This document shows, piece by piece, positions 1 through 7,322 of a stretch of DNA of 17,728 nucleotides; the stretch's first letter is position 1, and every line of letters begins with the position of its first letter. The notes below the pieces were generated by a model. That model was not told the origin of the DNA and made no database searches. It saw only the letters and a list, made by a program, of their open reading frames with translations. Origin of the DNA: Aliitabrizicola sp031425325 (GTDB lineage: Bacteria; Pseudomonadota; Alphaproteobacteria; Rhodobacterales; Rhodobacteraceae). The translations under genes were made by a program, and so were the position numbers. Where the stretch lies: assembly GCA_031425325.1 (NCBI GenBank), contig JANPJD010000188.1:1-17728 (forward strand). The letters are read 5' to 3'.

Positions 1-777
1 GTAGGGGTGGCGCATCCGGTCGAAAACCTCGGCGACGTTTCCGGTCTCGACCGCCTCGCCGGAATACATGACGCAAAGCCGGTCGCAGACATCGAGGATC
101 AGGCCAAGGTTGTGGCTGATGAACAGGATCGAAGTGCCGTATTTGCGGCCAAGCTCCTTCACCAGATCGACGATGCCCGCCTCGACCGTCACGTCGAGCG
201 CGGTCGTGGGCTCGTCGAGGATCAGAAGCGCGGGCTTCGACATCAGCGCCATCGCGATCACGATGCGCTGCTGCTGGCCGCCCGACAACTGGTGCGGGTA
301 GGCGCGCAGGATGCGGTCGGGGTCGGGCAGGCGAACGTCGGCGACGATCTGACGGGCGAGCGCCATCGCTTCGGCCTTCGCCATGCCCTGATGGATCATC
401 GGCACCTCGGCCAGTTGCGCGCCGATCCGCATCGCGGGGTTCAGGGACGCCATCGGCTCCTGGTAGATCATCGCGATCTCGGAGCCGCGGATTCGCCGCA
501 GGCCTTCGTCGTCCATCGTGGTCAGGTCGCGGCCCTTGAAGCGGATCGACCCGCCCGTGATGCGGCCGTTCTTGCCGAGATAGCGCATGACGGCGAGGGC
601 GACGGTCGACTTGCCGCAGCCCGATTCGCCCACCAACCCCATCGCCTCGCCGGGCATCACGGTGCAGGAAAAGTCCATCACCGCCGGGATCTCGTGCAGG
701 CGCGTGAAGAAGCTGATCGAGAGGTTCTCGATCTCGAGGATGGGCTGGCTGGCGTCCCAGTCTTCGGGGGCTGTCAT
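1..777 (-). CDS. Peptide-type ABC transporter ATP-binding protein (DppD/OppD-like), C-terminus beyond window
   Basis: This is the ATPase of a dipeptide/oligopeptide-family importer; it hydrolyses ATP on the inner face of the membrane to drive the two permeases encoded just upstream. The 259 residues present hold Walker A GESGCGKST (50-58), Q-loop YQEP (Q106), signature LSGGQ (164-168), Walker B LLILDEP (184-190) and the switch histidine in SHN (H222). The ATG at 777 has GAGG about 7 nt upstream. The reading frame stays open to base 1, ending in a RHPY stretch that in this family leads into the oligopeptide-transporter C-terminal region, so the protein continues outside the window. It could be a normal DppD of about 330 residues or an OppD-OppF fusion; the window cannot tell. 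It is the last visible gene of the transporter operon, 85 nt after the DppC-type permease, with a dispersed element in the gap. Substrate is not readable from the sequence. Confidence 0.93.
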   Translation of the reverse strand, partial: MTAPEDWDASQPILEIENLSISFFTRLHEIPAVMDFSCTVMPGEAMGLVGESGCGKSTVALAVMRYLGKNGRITGGSIRFKGRDLTTMDDEGLRRIRGSEIAMIYQEPMASLNPAMRIGAQLAEVPMIHQGMAKAEAMALARQIVADVRLPDPDRILRAYPHQLSGGQQQRIVIAMALMSKPALLILDEPTTALDVTVEAGIVDLVKELGRKYGTSILFISHNLGLILDVCDRLCVMYSGEAVETGNVAEVFDRMRHPY

Positions 778-811
778 GGCTGGCCTCGCGCTTGGTGGGA
801 GAGTGCCGGGA

Positions 812-851
812 GTTTCAAACCCCCGTGGGATATTTGTGCCGAAGTGAATGG
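812..851 (-). repeat. Dispersed intergenic element, copy 1
   Basis: Read on the minus strand it begins CCATTCACTT, continues through CAAATATCCCACGGGGG and ends in GTTTGAAAC. The 32-nt core (820-851) matches copy 2 (3481-3512) and copy 3 (7207-7237). Here the GTTTGAAAC part abuts the core directly. It fills about half of the gap between the end of the DppC-type permease gene and the start of the ATPase gene, in the opposite orientation (relative to the minus-strand genes) to copies 2 and 3. I associate such elements with Rhodobacteraceae intergenic regions, but that is recollection, not a search. Confidence 0.7.
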
Positions 852-862
852 GAAGGCGCGGG

Positions 863-2305
863 TCAATCCCGCAGGCTTTCTTCGCGCAGCCCGTCGGCGA
901 GAAGGTTCAGGCCAAGCACAAGACTCATCAGGGCGAGGGCCGGCACCACGGCGGGGTGGGCGTAGATCGAGAGGAGCCGGCGGCCCGCGTTGATCGTCGA
1001 GCCCCAGTCGGGGCTTTCGGGGCTGAGGCCCAGGCCGAAGAAGCCGAGCGTTCCAAGCAGGATCGTCGTGTAGCCGATCCTGAGGCAGAAGTCGACGATC
1101 AGCGGTCCGCGCGCATTGGGGAGGATTTCCCACAGCATGATGTACCAGGGGCCTTCGCCCCGGGTCTGGCTGGCGGCGACATAGTCGCGCGTCTTGATGT
1201 CGAGCACGATGCCCCGGACGATGCGAAACACCGTCGGCGCGTTCACGAAGACGACCGAGACGAAGACGATCAGGATGTTCGGCTGCATGCGGACCGGATC
1301 GAGCGGCCCGGGCGGCAGCAGGTCGATCGGCGTGTCCGGTGAGGACAGGATCGAGAGATAAAGCCAGCCGCCGATCACCGTGACGAGGCCGATCAGGACC
1401 GTGCGGAGCATCGGCTTCACGTAGAGGCGCGAGTTGATCAGGATCGTCAGGAAGATCAGCGGGAAGAGGAACAGCACGAGCCCGATATATTGCGGCAGGC
1501 CGGAAGCCACGATCTCGGGCGTGACAAGCAGGTAGAACAGCAGGATCACCGGGAAGGCGAGGATCAGGTTCGACAGGAACGACAGGAGCGTGTCGAGCCG
1601 CCCGCCGTAATAGCCGGCCGGCAGCCCCAATGTGATCCCGACCATGAAGGCGAAGACCGTCGCCATCGGCGCGATCTGGATCACGATTGTCGAGCCTGCC
1701 ACCATCCGGCTGAACACGTCGCGCGCCAGGTTGTCGCCGCCGAACAGGTAGAAGGTGCCCTCGACCCCCCGCACGGGCGTGCCCGGCAGGACGTTCTTCA
1801 TGCCAGAGACCTGGCTGAGCGGGTCATGCGTCATGATGAGGGGGGCGAAGGCGGCGGTGAAGACCCAGAACATCACGAGCGCGAAGCCCATCATTGCGAC
1901 CGGGCTGTCGAAGAGCTTGCCGTAGAGGCCCAGCCTGCGCTTGAACACGATCGAGACCGCGAAGGTCACCACGAGCGCGATCCAGACGGGCAGGAAGCGC
2001 GCCGACGCCGCCCCGAGGATGCCCTTTGCAGGCAGGCCCGGCAGCACGAGGCCGGTCACGAGATAGGCCGCAAAGACGCCCACGAGCCCGAAGAGGAGGG
2101 CGCGCGTGGCCGCGGCGGCAAGGTCGGAGGGGTTGCGGCGCGCGGCGAGGGTTCCGTCAGGCTGGATGCTGCCCTCGGACCCGCCCGGCAGAAGGGCAAG
2201 CAGAAGGCGGGCCGCAAGCGACAGCACGAGCAGGGCCACCAGCGCCATCAGCAGGGGATTGAGGATCGTCCCCGCCGCCCCCGTCCATGTCAGCGTCTCG
2301 TCCAT
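863..2305 (-). CDS. Peptide-type ABC transporter permease (DppC/OppC-like), enlarged
   Basis: Inner-membrane permease of the binding-protein-dependent transport family. The DppC hallmarks are DNLARDVFSR (191-200), the EAA loop that contacts the ATPase (about 378-401, ending WEILPNARGP) and the closing NLLADGLR (467-474). At 480 residues it is far longer than a typical DppC of about 300. Roughly 130 extra N-terminal residues carry three predicted membrane segments (about 18-39, 68-90, 104-121) before the canonical first helix (138-158). A further insert of about 70 residues (270-342) with two more hydrophobic segments sits between the second part of the channel and the EAA helix. The start at 2305 has AAGGAG 7 nt upstream, and only 11 nt separate it from the dppB-type stop, so the two permeases are co-translated. 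The extra segments look like a subfamily trait rather than a fusion, because no second recognisable domain is present. Confidence 0.92.
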   Translation of the reverse strand: MDETLTWTGAAGTILNPLLMALVALLVLSLAARLLLALLPGGSEGSIQPDGTLAARRNPSDLAAAATRALLFGLVGVFAAYLVTGLVLPGLPAKGILGAASARFLPVWIALVVTFAVSIVFKRRLGLYGKLFDSPVAMMGFALVMFWVFTAAFAPLIMTHDPLSQVSGMKNVLPGTPVRGVEGTFYLFGGDNLARDVFSRMVAGSTIVIQIAPMATVFAFMVGITLGLPAGYYGGRLDTLLSFLSNLILAFPVILLFYLLVTPEIVASGLPQYIGLVLFLFPLIFLTILINSRLYVKPMLRTVLIGLVTVIGGWLYLSILSSPDTPIDLLPPGPLDPVRMQPNILIVFVSVVFVNAPTVFRIVRGIVLDIKTRDYVAASQTRGEGPWYIMLWEILPNARGPLIVDFCLRIGYTTILLGTLGFFGLGLSPESPDWGSTINAGRRLLSIYAHPAVVPALALMSLVLGLNLLADGLREESLRD

Positions 2306-2316
2306 TGCGCGCTCCT

Positions 2317-3402
2317 TCAGGCCAGCCGGATGCGGGGATTCAGGAAGACATAGCCGATGTCCGACACAAGCTGCGTCACGAGCACCACGATCACCGCCAC
2401 GACCGAGCAGGCGAGCAGCAACTCGATGTCGTTGTTGCCCGCAGCCTGCACCAGCGTCCAGCCGAACCCCTTGTAGTTGAACAGCGTCTCGACGATAACG
2501 ACGCCGTTCAGCAGCCAGGGGAACTGCAGCATGATGACCGTGAAGGGCGCGATCAGCGCGTTCCTGAGCGCGTGCTTCATCACGACATTGCCGAAGGACA
2601 CGCCCTTGAGCCGCGCGGTGCGGATGTATTGCGCGGTCATCACCTCTGTCATGCTCGCCCGCGTCATGCGGGCGATATAGCCGATCCCGTAAAGCGCGAT
2701 TGTCATCACTGGCAGGCCGAAGTTCCAGAAGGTGATGCCGCTATCCAAGGCACTTGTCGCGGTGCCGAGGAACAGCGTCTTGCCCTCGATCCATCCCCAT
2801 TCGGCCAGCAACGGCGAAAGACCCGTCGAGGCCGAAGCGAGAAGCGCGATCAACACCACGCCCGAGACGTATTCCGGCGTCGCGGTCGAGGCGATGGCGA
2901 AGACCGACAATCCCCGGTCAAGGCGCGAGCCTTCGCGCATCCCCGACAGCACGCCCATCACCAGCGAGGCGGGGACCATCACGATCATCACCCAGAGCAT
3001 CAGCCAGCCCGTTGCCGCCAGCCGCTCGGCGATGATCTTTGCGACCGGAGCCTTGAAGACCGTCGAGGTTCCCCAGTCGCCCTGAAGGATGCCGCAGCGG
3101 CGCGGGATCTCGGCCCCCTCGGCGCCCCGCCCGACGCAGCGTCCGGTCACGACATCGCCCTCGGTCCGTGTCCAGCCCGGCAGCAGGCCCAGCCATTCGC
3201 CGTAGCGGGTCAGCAGGGGCCGGGCATAGCCGTTACGCTCGATCCAGCTTTCGACATCGGCATCCGACATGCGGGCCGATGCTTCGGATTTCGCCAGCTT
3301 TTCGAGGTTGGCCGGCAGGTTCGTCAGCGTGAAGACAAGGAAGGTCAGGCACAGCGCCGTCAGGACCATGGTGGCGACACGTCGCCCAAGAAACAGCAGC
3401 AT
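2317..3402 (-). CDS. Peptide-type ABC transporter permease (DppB/OppB-like)
   Basis: First permease of the importer, partner of the DppC-type protein that follows it. The N-terminus (LLFLGRRVATMVLTALCLTF) is the usual DppB first helix; the GDWGTS block (108-113) and the EAA loop (about 259-287, with RTARLKGVSF and ALRNALIAP) are family landmarks. At 361 residues it is slightly longer than usual. The excess is a stretch of about 28 residues after the first helix (75-103) that lies in the predicted periplasmic loop and contains two cysteines, C89 and C103, which could form a disulfide. The ATG at 3402 is preceded by GGAAGGGG at a somewhat long spacing. The 185-nt gap to the solute-binding protein gene holds a repeat copy and a strong hairpin, which would allow less permease than binding protein to be made. 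Confidence 0.92.
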   Translation of the reverse strand: MLLFLGRRVATMVLTALCLTFLVFTLTNLPANLEKLAKSEASARMSDADVESWIERNGYARPLLTRYGEWLGLLPGWTRTEGDVVTGRCVGRGAEGAEIPRRCGILQGDWGTSTVFKAPVAKIIAERLAATGWLMLWVMIVMVPASLVMGVLSGMREGSRLDRGLSVFAIASTATPEYVSGVVLIALLASASTGLSPLLAEWGWIEGKTLFLGTATSALDSGITFWNFGLPVMTIALYGIGYIARMTRASMTEVMTAQYIRTARLKGVSFGNVVMKHALRNALIAPFTVIMLQFPWLLNGVVIVETLFNYKGFGWTLVQAAGNNDIELLLACSVVAVIVVLVTQLVSDIGYVFLNPRIRLA

Positions 3403-3480
3403 GGGTCAGTCCCCTTCCGACCGGCGCGGCAAGCTCTCGCCCACCCCGGAAGCCACGGGCCAGGGCGTCCCCGCCCCCGT

Positions 3481-3530
3481 CCATTTACTTTGGCGCAAAT
3501 ATCCCACGGGGGGGCCGGGGGGTGTGAAAC
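3481..3530 (+). repeat. Dispersed intergenic element, copy 2
   Basis: The core at 3481-3512 (CCATTTACTT, then CAAATATCCCACGGGGG) matches copies 1 and 3 with a few substitutions. Nine bases of G-rich spacer separate it from GTGTGAAAC (3522-3530), the counterpart of GTTTGAAAC in the other copies. It lies between the solute-binding protein gene and the first permease gene. Its G/C-rich end is extended into the hairpin annotated separately. Confidence 0.7.
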
Positions 3531-3538
3531 CCCCCGGC
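3514..3538 (-). other. Intercistronic hairpin after the solute-binding protein gene
   Basis: A perfect 10-bp stem (3514-3523 with 3529-3538) closes a 5-nt loop (3524-3528). In the transcript it lies about 50 nt after the solute-binding protein stop codon. No U tract follows on the minus strand (the next bases are C-rich), so it does not look like a classical terminator. In ABC importer operons a hairpin at this place commonly protects the binding-protein mRNA or attenuates expression of the permeases; that role here is inference. Confidence 0.6.
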
Positions 3539-3587
3539 GCGTGCCGCAGGGCCGGAGGCAGGTCCATGCCCGCCCCTTGCCCCACGA

Positions 3588-5231
3588 TCAGGCCACGATC
3601 CACCACTTGTCGTGGTGATGCTCGAAGATCGGATGGGCTTCCGCGCCGCGCACCTTGTCGGTGGTGTGGCGGAAGACCGAACGCCAGTAGGGCTGGATGA
3701 GCACGCCCTGCTCTTGCATGATCTCCTGCAGGCGCTTCATTACGACGCGCCGCTCGTCCGCGTCCGAGATCGCAAGCGCCTTCGTCAGTTCGGCGTCGAA
3801 CTCGGCATTCGCGAAAGCGGCCTCGTTCCACGCAACCCCCGACTTGTAGGCCAACGCCAGGATTTGCACGCCAAGCGGGCGCATGTTCCATTCGGTCGCC
3901 GAGAAGGGGAACTTCAGCCAGTCGTTCCAGAAGGTCGAGCCGGGCAGGATCGTGCGCTTGATGTTGATCCCGGCATCGCGAATCTGCGAGGCCACCGCAT
4001 CGCAGGTTGCGGCCTGCGCGTTGTCGTCGAGCGAGGTCAGCTCGAACTCGGTATCGGCGTGACCAGCGGCGGCGATCATCTCCTTGGCCTTTGCCGGATC
4101 GGCGCTGATCGGCGGCAGTTCGGCATATTCGGGATGGATCGGGCAGACATGGTGGTTCTCGGCCACCTGGCCCTGGCCAGAATAGCCAAGCTCGAGCACG
4201 ACCGCATTGTCGACTGCGAGTTGCAGCGCCTTGCGGACCTCCACATTGTCATAAGGGGCCGCAGCCTGGTGGAAGCGCACGGCATAGGTGCCCGCCGTGA
4301 TCGCCTCGGACTTCACAAGGCCGAGGCTGTCGTAGACCTCGACGAAATCGCCCTCGCTGCGGTAGTTGGCGTCGATCTCGCCCGACTGCATTGCGGCGAC
4401 GACGGCGGCAGGATCGGTGCCGTAGTCGATGTACTCGATCCGGTCGAGCCACGGGCCTTCGCCCCACCAGGTGTGGTTCGGGTTACGAACCAGCGTCTGG
4501 CGCACGCCGACCTCGTTCGTTTCGGGCAGGTAAGGGCCGGTGCCGATCGGATTCGCTGCCGGGTCGCCATTGTCGTAGCTCTGATGCACGATCGCGGCCG
4601 GATAGTCCGAAAGGCCCGCGATGAGGCTGATGTCGGGCTCGGGCAGCACGAGCTTCACGGTCAGAGGATCGACGACGGTGATCGCGCCTTCGCGCGCCAG
4701 CTTCGTCGTCTCGTCGACAAGGCCGCCCATCCGGGTCGCCATCGAGTTTCCTTCGACGTTGGCGTCGCACCAGCGGGTGAAGTTGAACACCACGTCCTCG
4801 GCCACGAAGTCGTCGCCGTTGTTCCACTTGACGCCCGGACGCAGCTTCAGCGTGTACTCGGTCGCGTCGGCATTGGCCTCCCAGCTTTCCAGCAGGCGCG
4901 GGGAGATGGTGCCGTCCGCCTCGTATTGCACAAGGTATTCCAGCCAGCCGCGGCAGAAGTTCGCAAGTTCGGACCAGTCCCAGACGCGCGGGTCCTTCAG
5001 GGCGCGTGTTTCCATGTTCATCCGCAGAGTGCCGCCCGCGACGGGCGTTTCCTGCGCCTGCGCTGCGGGTGCGGCGAGGCCGAGCAGCCCGTAGGCCGCC
5101 GTTGCCGACAGCCCTAGCGCCGAGGCCCGCGTGAGGAACTCGCGGCGGGACAGTTTCCCGTCGCGTACTTCGTTCGAATACATGATCGCTGCCGGATGGA
5201 TCCGGTCGCGGGCGGTCTGGTCCAAGCTCAT
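3588..5231 (-). CDS. ABC transporter periplasmic solute-binding protein, family 5, Tat-exported
   Basis: Binds the transported solute in the periplasm and delivers it to the permeases encoded next. I start it at the ATG at 5231 (547 residues) because AGGGAG sits 7 nt upstream; an ATG at 5237 is only 1 nt from that site, and the open frame upstream to 5345 has no supporting ribosome-binding site. The N-terminus has a twin-arginine signal: SRREFL with R29-R30, a hydrophobic stretch to about residue 56 and a likely cleavage after AQA near residue 59. The mature part has the family-5 pattern: GGTLRM near the start, then LLESWEA, LKLRPGVKWNNGDDF with DVVFNFTRW, IGTGPY, and VRKALQLAVDN in the second lobe. 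The C-terminus is rich in histidine (HPIFEHHHDKWW). Such proteins bind peptides, nickel chelates, opines or sugars; the sequence alone does not name the ligand. Confidence 0.93.
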   Translation of the reverse strand: MSLDQTARDRIHPAAIMYSNEVRDGKLSRREFLTRASALGLSATAAYGLLGLAAPAAQAQETPVAGGTLRMNMETRALKDPRVWDWSELANFCRGWLEYLVQYEADGTISPRLLESWEANADATEYTLKLRPGVKWNNGDDFVAEDVVFNFTRWCDANVEGNSMATRMGGLVDETTKLAREGAITVVDPLTVKLVLPEPDISLIAGLSDYPAAIVHQSYDNGDPAANPIGTGPYLPETNEVGVRQTLVRNPNHTWWGEGPWLDRIEYIDYGTDPAAVVAAMQSGEIDANYRSEGDFVEVYDSLGLVKSEAITAGTYAVRFHQAAAPYDNVEVRKALQLAVDNAVVLELGYSGQGQVAENHHVCPIHPEYAELPPISADPAKAKEMIAAAGHADTEFELTSLDDNAQAATCDAVASQIRDAGINIKRTILPGSTFWNDWLKFPFSATEWNMRPLGVQILALAYKSGVAWNEAAFANAEFDAELTKALAISDADERRVVMKRLQEIMQEQGVLIQPYWRSVFRHTTDKVRGAEAHPIFEHHHDKWWIVA

Positions 5232-5316
5232 CTTCATTCTCCCTGTCTGGTCCTGACTTGTTGCGTCCGGTCGCCGGAACTGGCCGGGCACCGTCGTCGT
5301 CATCCATGACTTTTTC

Positions 5317-5345
5317 ATTCCGCACGGAAACCCTGCGTGCGTCAA
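5317..5345 (-). promoter_or_regulatory. Weak candidate promoter for the transporter operon
   Basis: On the minus strand TTGACG (5345-5340) is followed after 17 nt by CGGAAT (5322-5317). The -35 is good, the -10 matches the sigma-70 consensus at only three positions. The spacer contains a short GCACG/CGTGC inverted repeat. It lies in the 190-nt gap between the AraC-family gene and the binding-protein gene, where an operon promoter is expected. Low confidence. Confidence 0.25.
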
Positions 5346-5421
5346 CGCCCGGTATCGTCGCTTTCGGGCGGGAAACGACAGCTTGGTTCCCTAAGCGACG
5401 TCCCGATCGACCATCCGCCTC

Positions 5422-6225
5422 TCAGGGTGCGCGGCGAAAGGCCGAGGGCGTGCGCCCGGTCTGGTGTTGGAAGGCGCGGGTGAAATAGGCGGGCGAGGTA
5501 AACCCGAGGTCACTTGCGATCCGGCCCACCGGAAGCGCTGTCTCGGCCAGCAGCCGCCGCGCCTCGAACAGGACCCGGTCGTGCAGCAGTGCCGAGGCGG
5601 GCCGCCCCGAGGCCAGCTTGCAGCACCGCGTAAGGTGCGTGGGCGTCACGCCAAGCGCCGCCGCATAGTCCGCCACCCCGCGTCCCGAGCGGAAGTCGCG
5701 CTCGAGAAGGGCCGCGTAGCGCGTGACGAGCCGACGTGCGGCGTCAGGACCGGCAGCCTCGGCAGGCGCGCGCGCGGCCTGCCTCTCCAGCCAGACGCCG
5801 AGCAGGCCCAGATAGTGCCGCGCCGCGCGGTCATGCGCGGGATGCGCGCCGTCAAGCTCGCGCTGCACGGCGTCGAGCAGGACGTTCAACTCGACCTGGG
5901 ACTGTGTGTCGCGCACCCGAAGGTGCAGCGGGGCCAAGGGCAGCGTCACATCCGTGGCGCGACCGAAGAAGACCGCAGTGCCGAACACCTGCGGTCCGAC
6001 CTCGAAGCCGTGCATCACGCCTGCGGGCACGAAGACGGCATTGTGCGGTGTGTAGCCCCGCGTGACGCCCCCCACCGTGATGCGGCCCTGGCCCTTGGTG
6101 AACCACAAGAGCATCGGCTCGGACAGCGAGCGCATGGCCTCGACCCGCCAGCGACCACCTGCGGCAAGGCGGGGAATCGCCAGAAGCCGCGTCCTCGATT
6201 GCGCGCTGGATGGGGTCTCGGTCAT
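5422..6225 (-). CDS. AraC-family transcriptional regulator with N-terminal cupin
   Basis: DNA-binding regulator of 267 residues. The N-terminal half (about 25-105) reads as an AraC-type cupin, with HNAVFVPAGVMHGFE (61-75) as the typical ligand-binding strand pair. The C-terminal 90 residues hold both helix-turn-helix units: VADYAAALGVTPTHLTR (184-200) and VGRIASDLGFTSPAYFTRAF (233-252), followed by GRTPSAFR. The THLTRCCKLASGRPASALL stretch resembles the subgroup that includes HpaA and PobR, but that is a weak hint about ligand type. The gene ends 190 nt before the binding-protein gene on the same strand, so control of the downstream transporter is the simplest inference. It lies 107 nt after miaA and could be read through from it; no terminator is visible in that gap. 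The ATG at 6225 has no strong ribosome-binding site. Confidence 0.92.
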   Translation of the reverse strand: MTETPSSAQSRTRLLAIPRLAAGGRWRVEAMRSLSEPMLLWFTKGQGRITVGGVTRGYTPHNAVFVPAGVMHGFEVGPQVFGTAVFFGRATDVTLPLAPLHLRVRDTQSQVELNVLLDAVQRELDGAHPAHDRAARHYLGLLGVWLERQAARAPAEAAGPDAARRLVTRYAALLERDFRSGRGVADYAAALGVTPTHLTRCCKLASGRPASALLHDRVLFEARRLLAETALPVGRIASDLGFTSPAYFTRAFQHQTGRTPSAFRRAP

Positions 6226-6332
6226 GCTGGGTCCGATCTGTCTCAGTCCCGATGGTAGCCGCGACCTTCGCCCGGCCCAAGGGGGAAAGCGCCAAGCATG
6301 CGGGCCTGTGGCCGCCCTGCACGCAAGGTCCC

Positions 6333-7202
6333 TTATGGCTCGACGTGCGTCCAGTCGGCCATCCGCCCGCGCAGCCAGGTGCGCTGGCGCTTGGCATAGC
6401 GCTGCGTCGCTGTCTTGGCAGCCTCGACCGCTGCATCAAGGTCCATCCGGCCATCCAGATGCGCCATCAACTCGGGCGCGCCGATGGCCCGCCCCGAAGG
6501 GCGCGCAAAGCTCCAGTGCGGGCGCTCGCGGCGCGCCTCGTCCAGCGCGCCCGCCGCCATCATGGCGTCGAACCGCGCGGCGATGCGGCTCCGCAGCGCG
6601 TCACGCCCGGGATCGACCACCAGCGCCAGCGCGTCGCGCCGCGGCAGCAGGGGCGGCCCCGTCTCGGCCTGCCAGGCGGCAAGCCCGCGTCCCGTCGCGC
6701 GTCGCACCTCCCAGGCGCGCTGCACCCGGGCGGGGTTCGCGCGGTCGATGCCCGCAAGCGTCGCCTCATCCACCCCCGCGAGCAGCGCGCCAAGGCCGCC
6801 GTCACGCAGCAGGGCATCGGCCTCGGCCCGCACTTCAGGCGGCACCGGGGGCACGACCGCAAGGCCCGCTGTCAGCGAAGAAAGATAAAGCCCCGTGCCG
6901 CCGACGATCACCGGACGCAGACCCTCTGCCAGCACGTCCGCCACCTCGCGCAGCCAGTGGCCGACCGAATAGTCCGCCTCGCGCCCGACATGGCCGAACA
7001 GCCGGTGCGGCAGCGCCGCCTCCTCGGCGGCACTCGGTCGTGCGGTCAGGATGCGCCAGCAGTCGTACACCTGCAGCGCATCGGCGTTCACGATTACGCC
7101 GCCACCCGCCTCGATGATGCGCGCGGCCAGCCCCGACTTCCCCGAGGCTGTCGGCCCCGCGATCAGCACGGGCCTGTCGCGCGACAGTCGCCTCAGGTCC
7201 AT
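6333..7202 (-). CDS. miaA: tRNA dimethylallyltransferase (MiaA)
   Basis: Transfers the dimethylallyl group to N6 of adenosine 37 in tRNAs that read codons beginning with U, the first step to ms2i6A; cytoplasmic. It uses dimethylallyl diphosphate, which the MEP pathway represented here by dxr supplies. The 289 residues show P-loop GPTASGKS (16-23), DALQVY (41-46, with the catalytic-type D41), GGTGLY (101-106), NPARVQRAWEV (156-166), a G-rich AIGAPEL (239-245) and the C-terminal TQRYAKRQRTWLR (266-278). The ATG at 7202 gives the usual family N-terminus. An in-frame GTG 4 codons upstream lies inside a dispersed repeat and cannot be excluded; neither start has an ideal ribosome-binding site. It is divergent from pyrH, with 159 nt between them. 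Confidence 0.95.
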   Translation of the reverse strand: MDLRRLSRDRPVLIAGPTASGKSGLAARIIEAGGGVIVNADALQVYDCWRILTARPSAAEEAALPHRLFGHVGREADYSVGHWLREVADVLAEGLRPVIVGGTGLYLSSLTAGLAVVPPVPPEVRAEADALLRDGGLGALLAGVDEATLAGIDRANPARVQRAWEVRRATGRGLAAWQAETGPPLLPRRDALALVVDPGRDALRSRIAARFDAMMAAGALDEARRERPHWSFARPSGRAIGAPELMAHLDGRMDLDAAVEAAKTATQRYAKRQRTWLRGRMADWTHVEP

Positions 7203-7206
7203 CTTT

Positions 7207-7254
7207 CCATTCACTTTGTACAAATATCCCACGGGGGGATGCAGGGTTTGAAAC
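7207..7254 (+). repeat. Dispersed intergenic element, copy 3
   Basis: The core at 7207-7237 (CCATTCACTT, then CAAATATCCCACGGGGG) is one base shorter than in copies 1 and 2. An 8-nt spacer leads to GTTTGAAAC (7246-7254). It begins only 4 nt upstream of the miaA ATG, so it supplies the miaA leader and an alternative in-frame GTG codon. It occupies the miaA-proximal third of the miaA/pyrH divergent region. Confidence 0.7.
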
Positions 7255-7293
7255 CTCAAGCTTTGCCGCCTGCCGCCCGCGCAGCCTTCGCCG

Positions 7294-7322
7294 TTGAACC
7301 CGCCCCGCTTTTGCGACATTTT
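7294..7322 (+). promoter_or_regulatory. Candidate pyrH promoter
   Basis: TTGAAC (7294-7299) and CATTTT (7317-7322) are spaced by 17 nt, about 40 nt upstream of the pyrH ATG. The -35 is good and the -10 weak (three consensus matches). The repeated TTTTGCG motif overlaps the -10 side. Prediction only. Confidence 0.3.

Noticed and set aside
3514..3538. Classical rho-independent terminator after the binding-protein gene
   Set aside because: The stem is strong but followed by a C-rich stretch without a T tract in the transcription direction.
2287..3618. 443-codon plus-strand frame opposite the DppB-type permease
   Set aside because: Shadow of the permease gene; no hydrophobic pattern or motif, extreme His/Arg/Asp content.
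3612..5117. 501-codon plus-strand frame opposite the solute-binding protein gene
   Set aside because: Shadow frame with biased composition; the minus-strand protein has clear family motifs and a signal peptide.
5232..5345. Longer solute-binding protein starting at 5345, or start at 5237
   Set aside because: The longer start has no ribosome-binding site and would bury the Tat signal 66 residues inside; 5237 is only 1 nt from the AGGGAG site.
6226..6332. Possible terminator between miaA and the AraC regulator
   Set aside because: No stem with a following T tract on the minus strand could be found.
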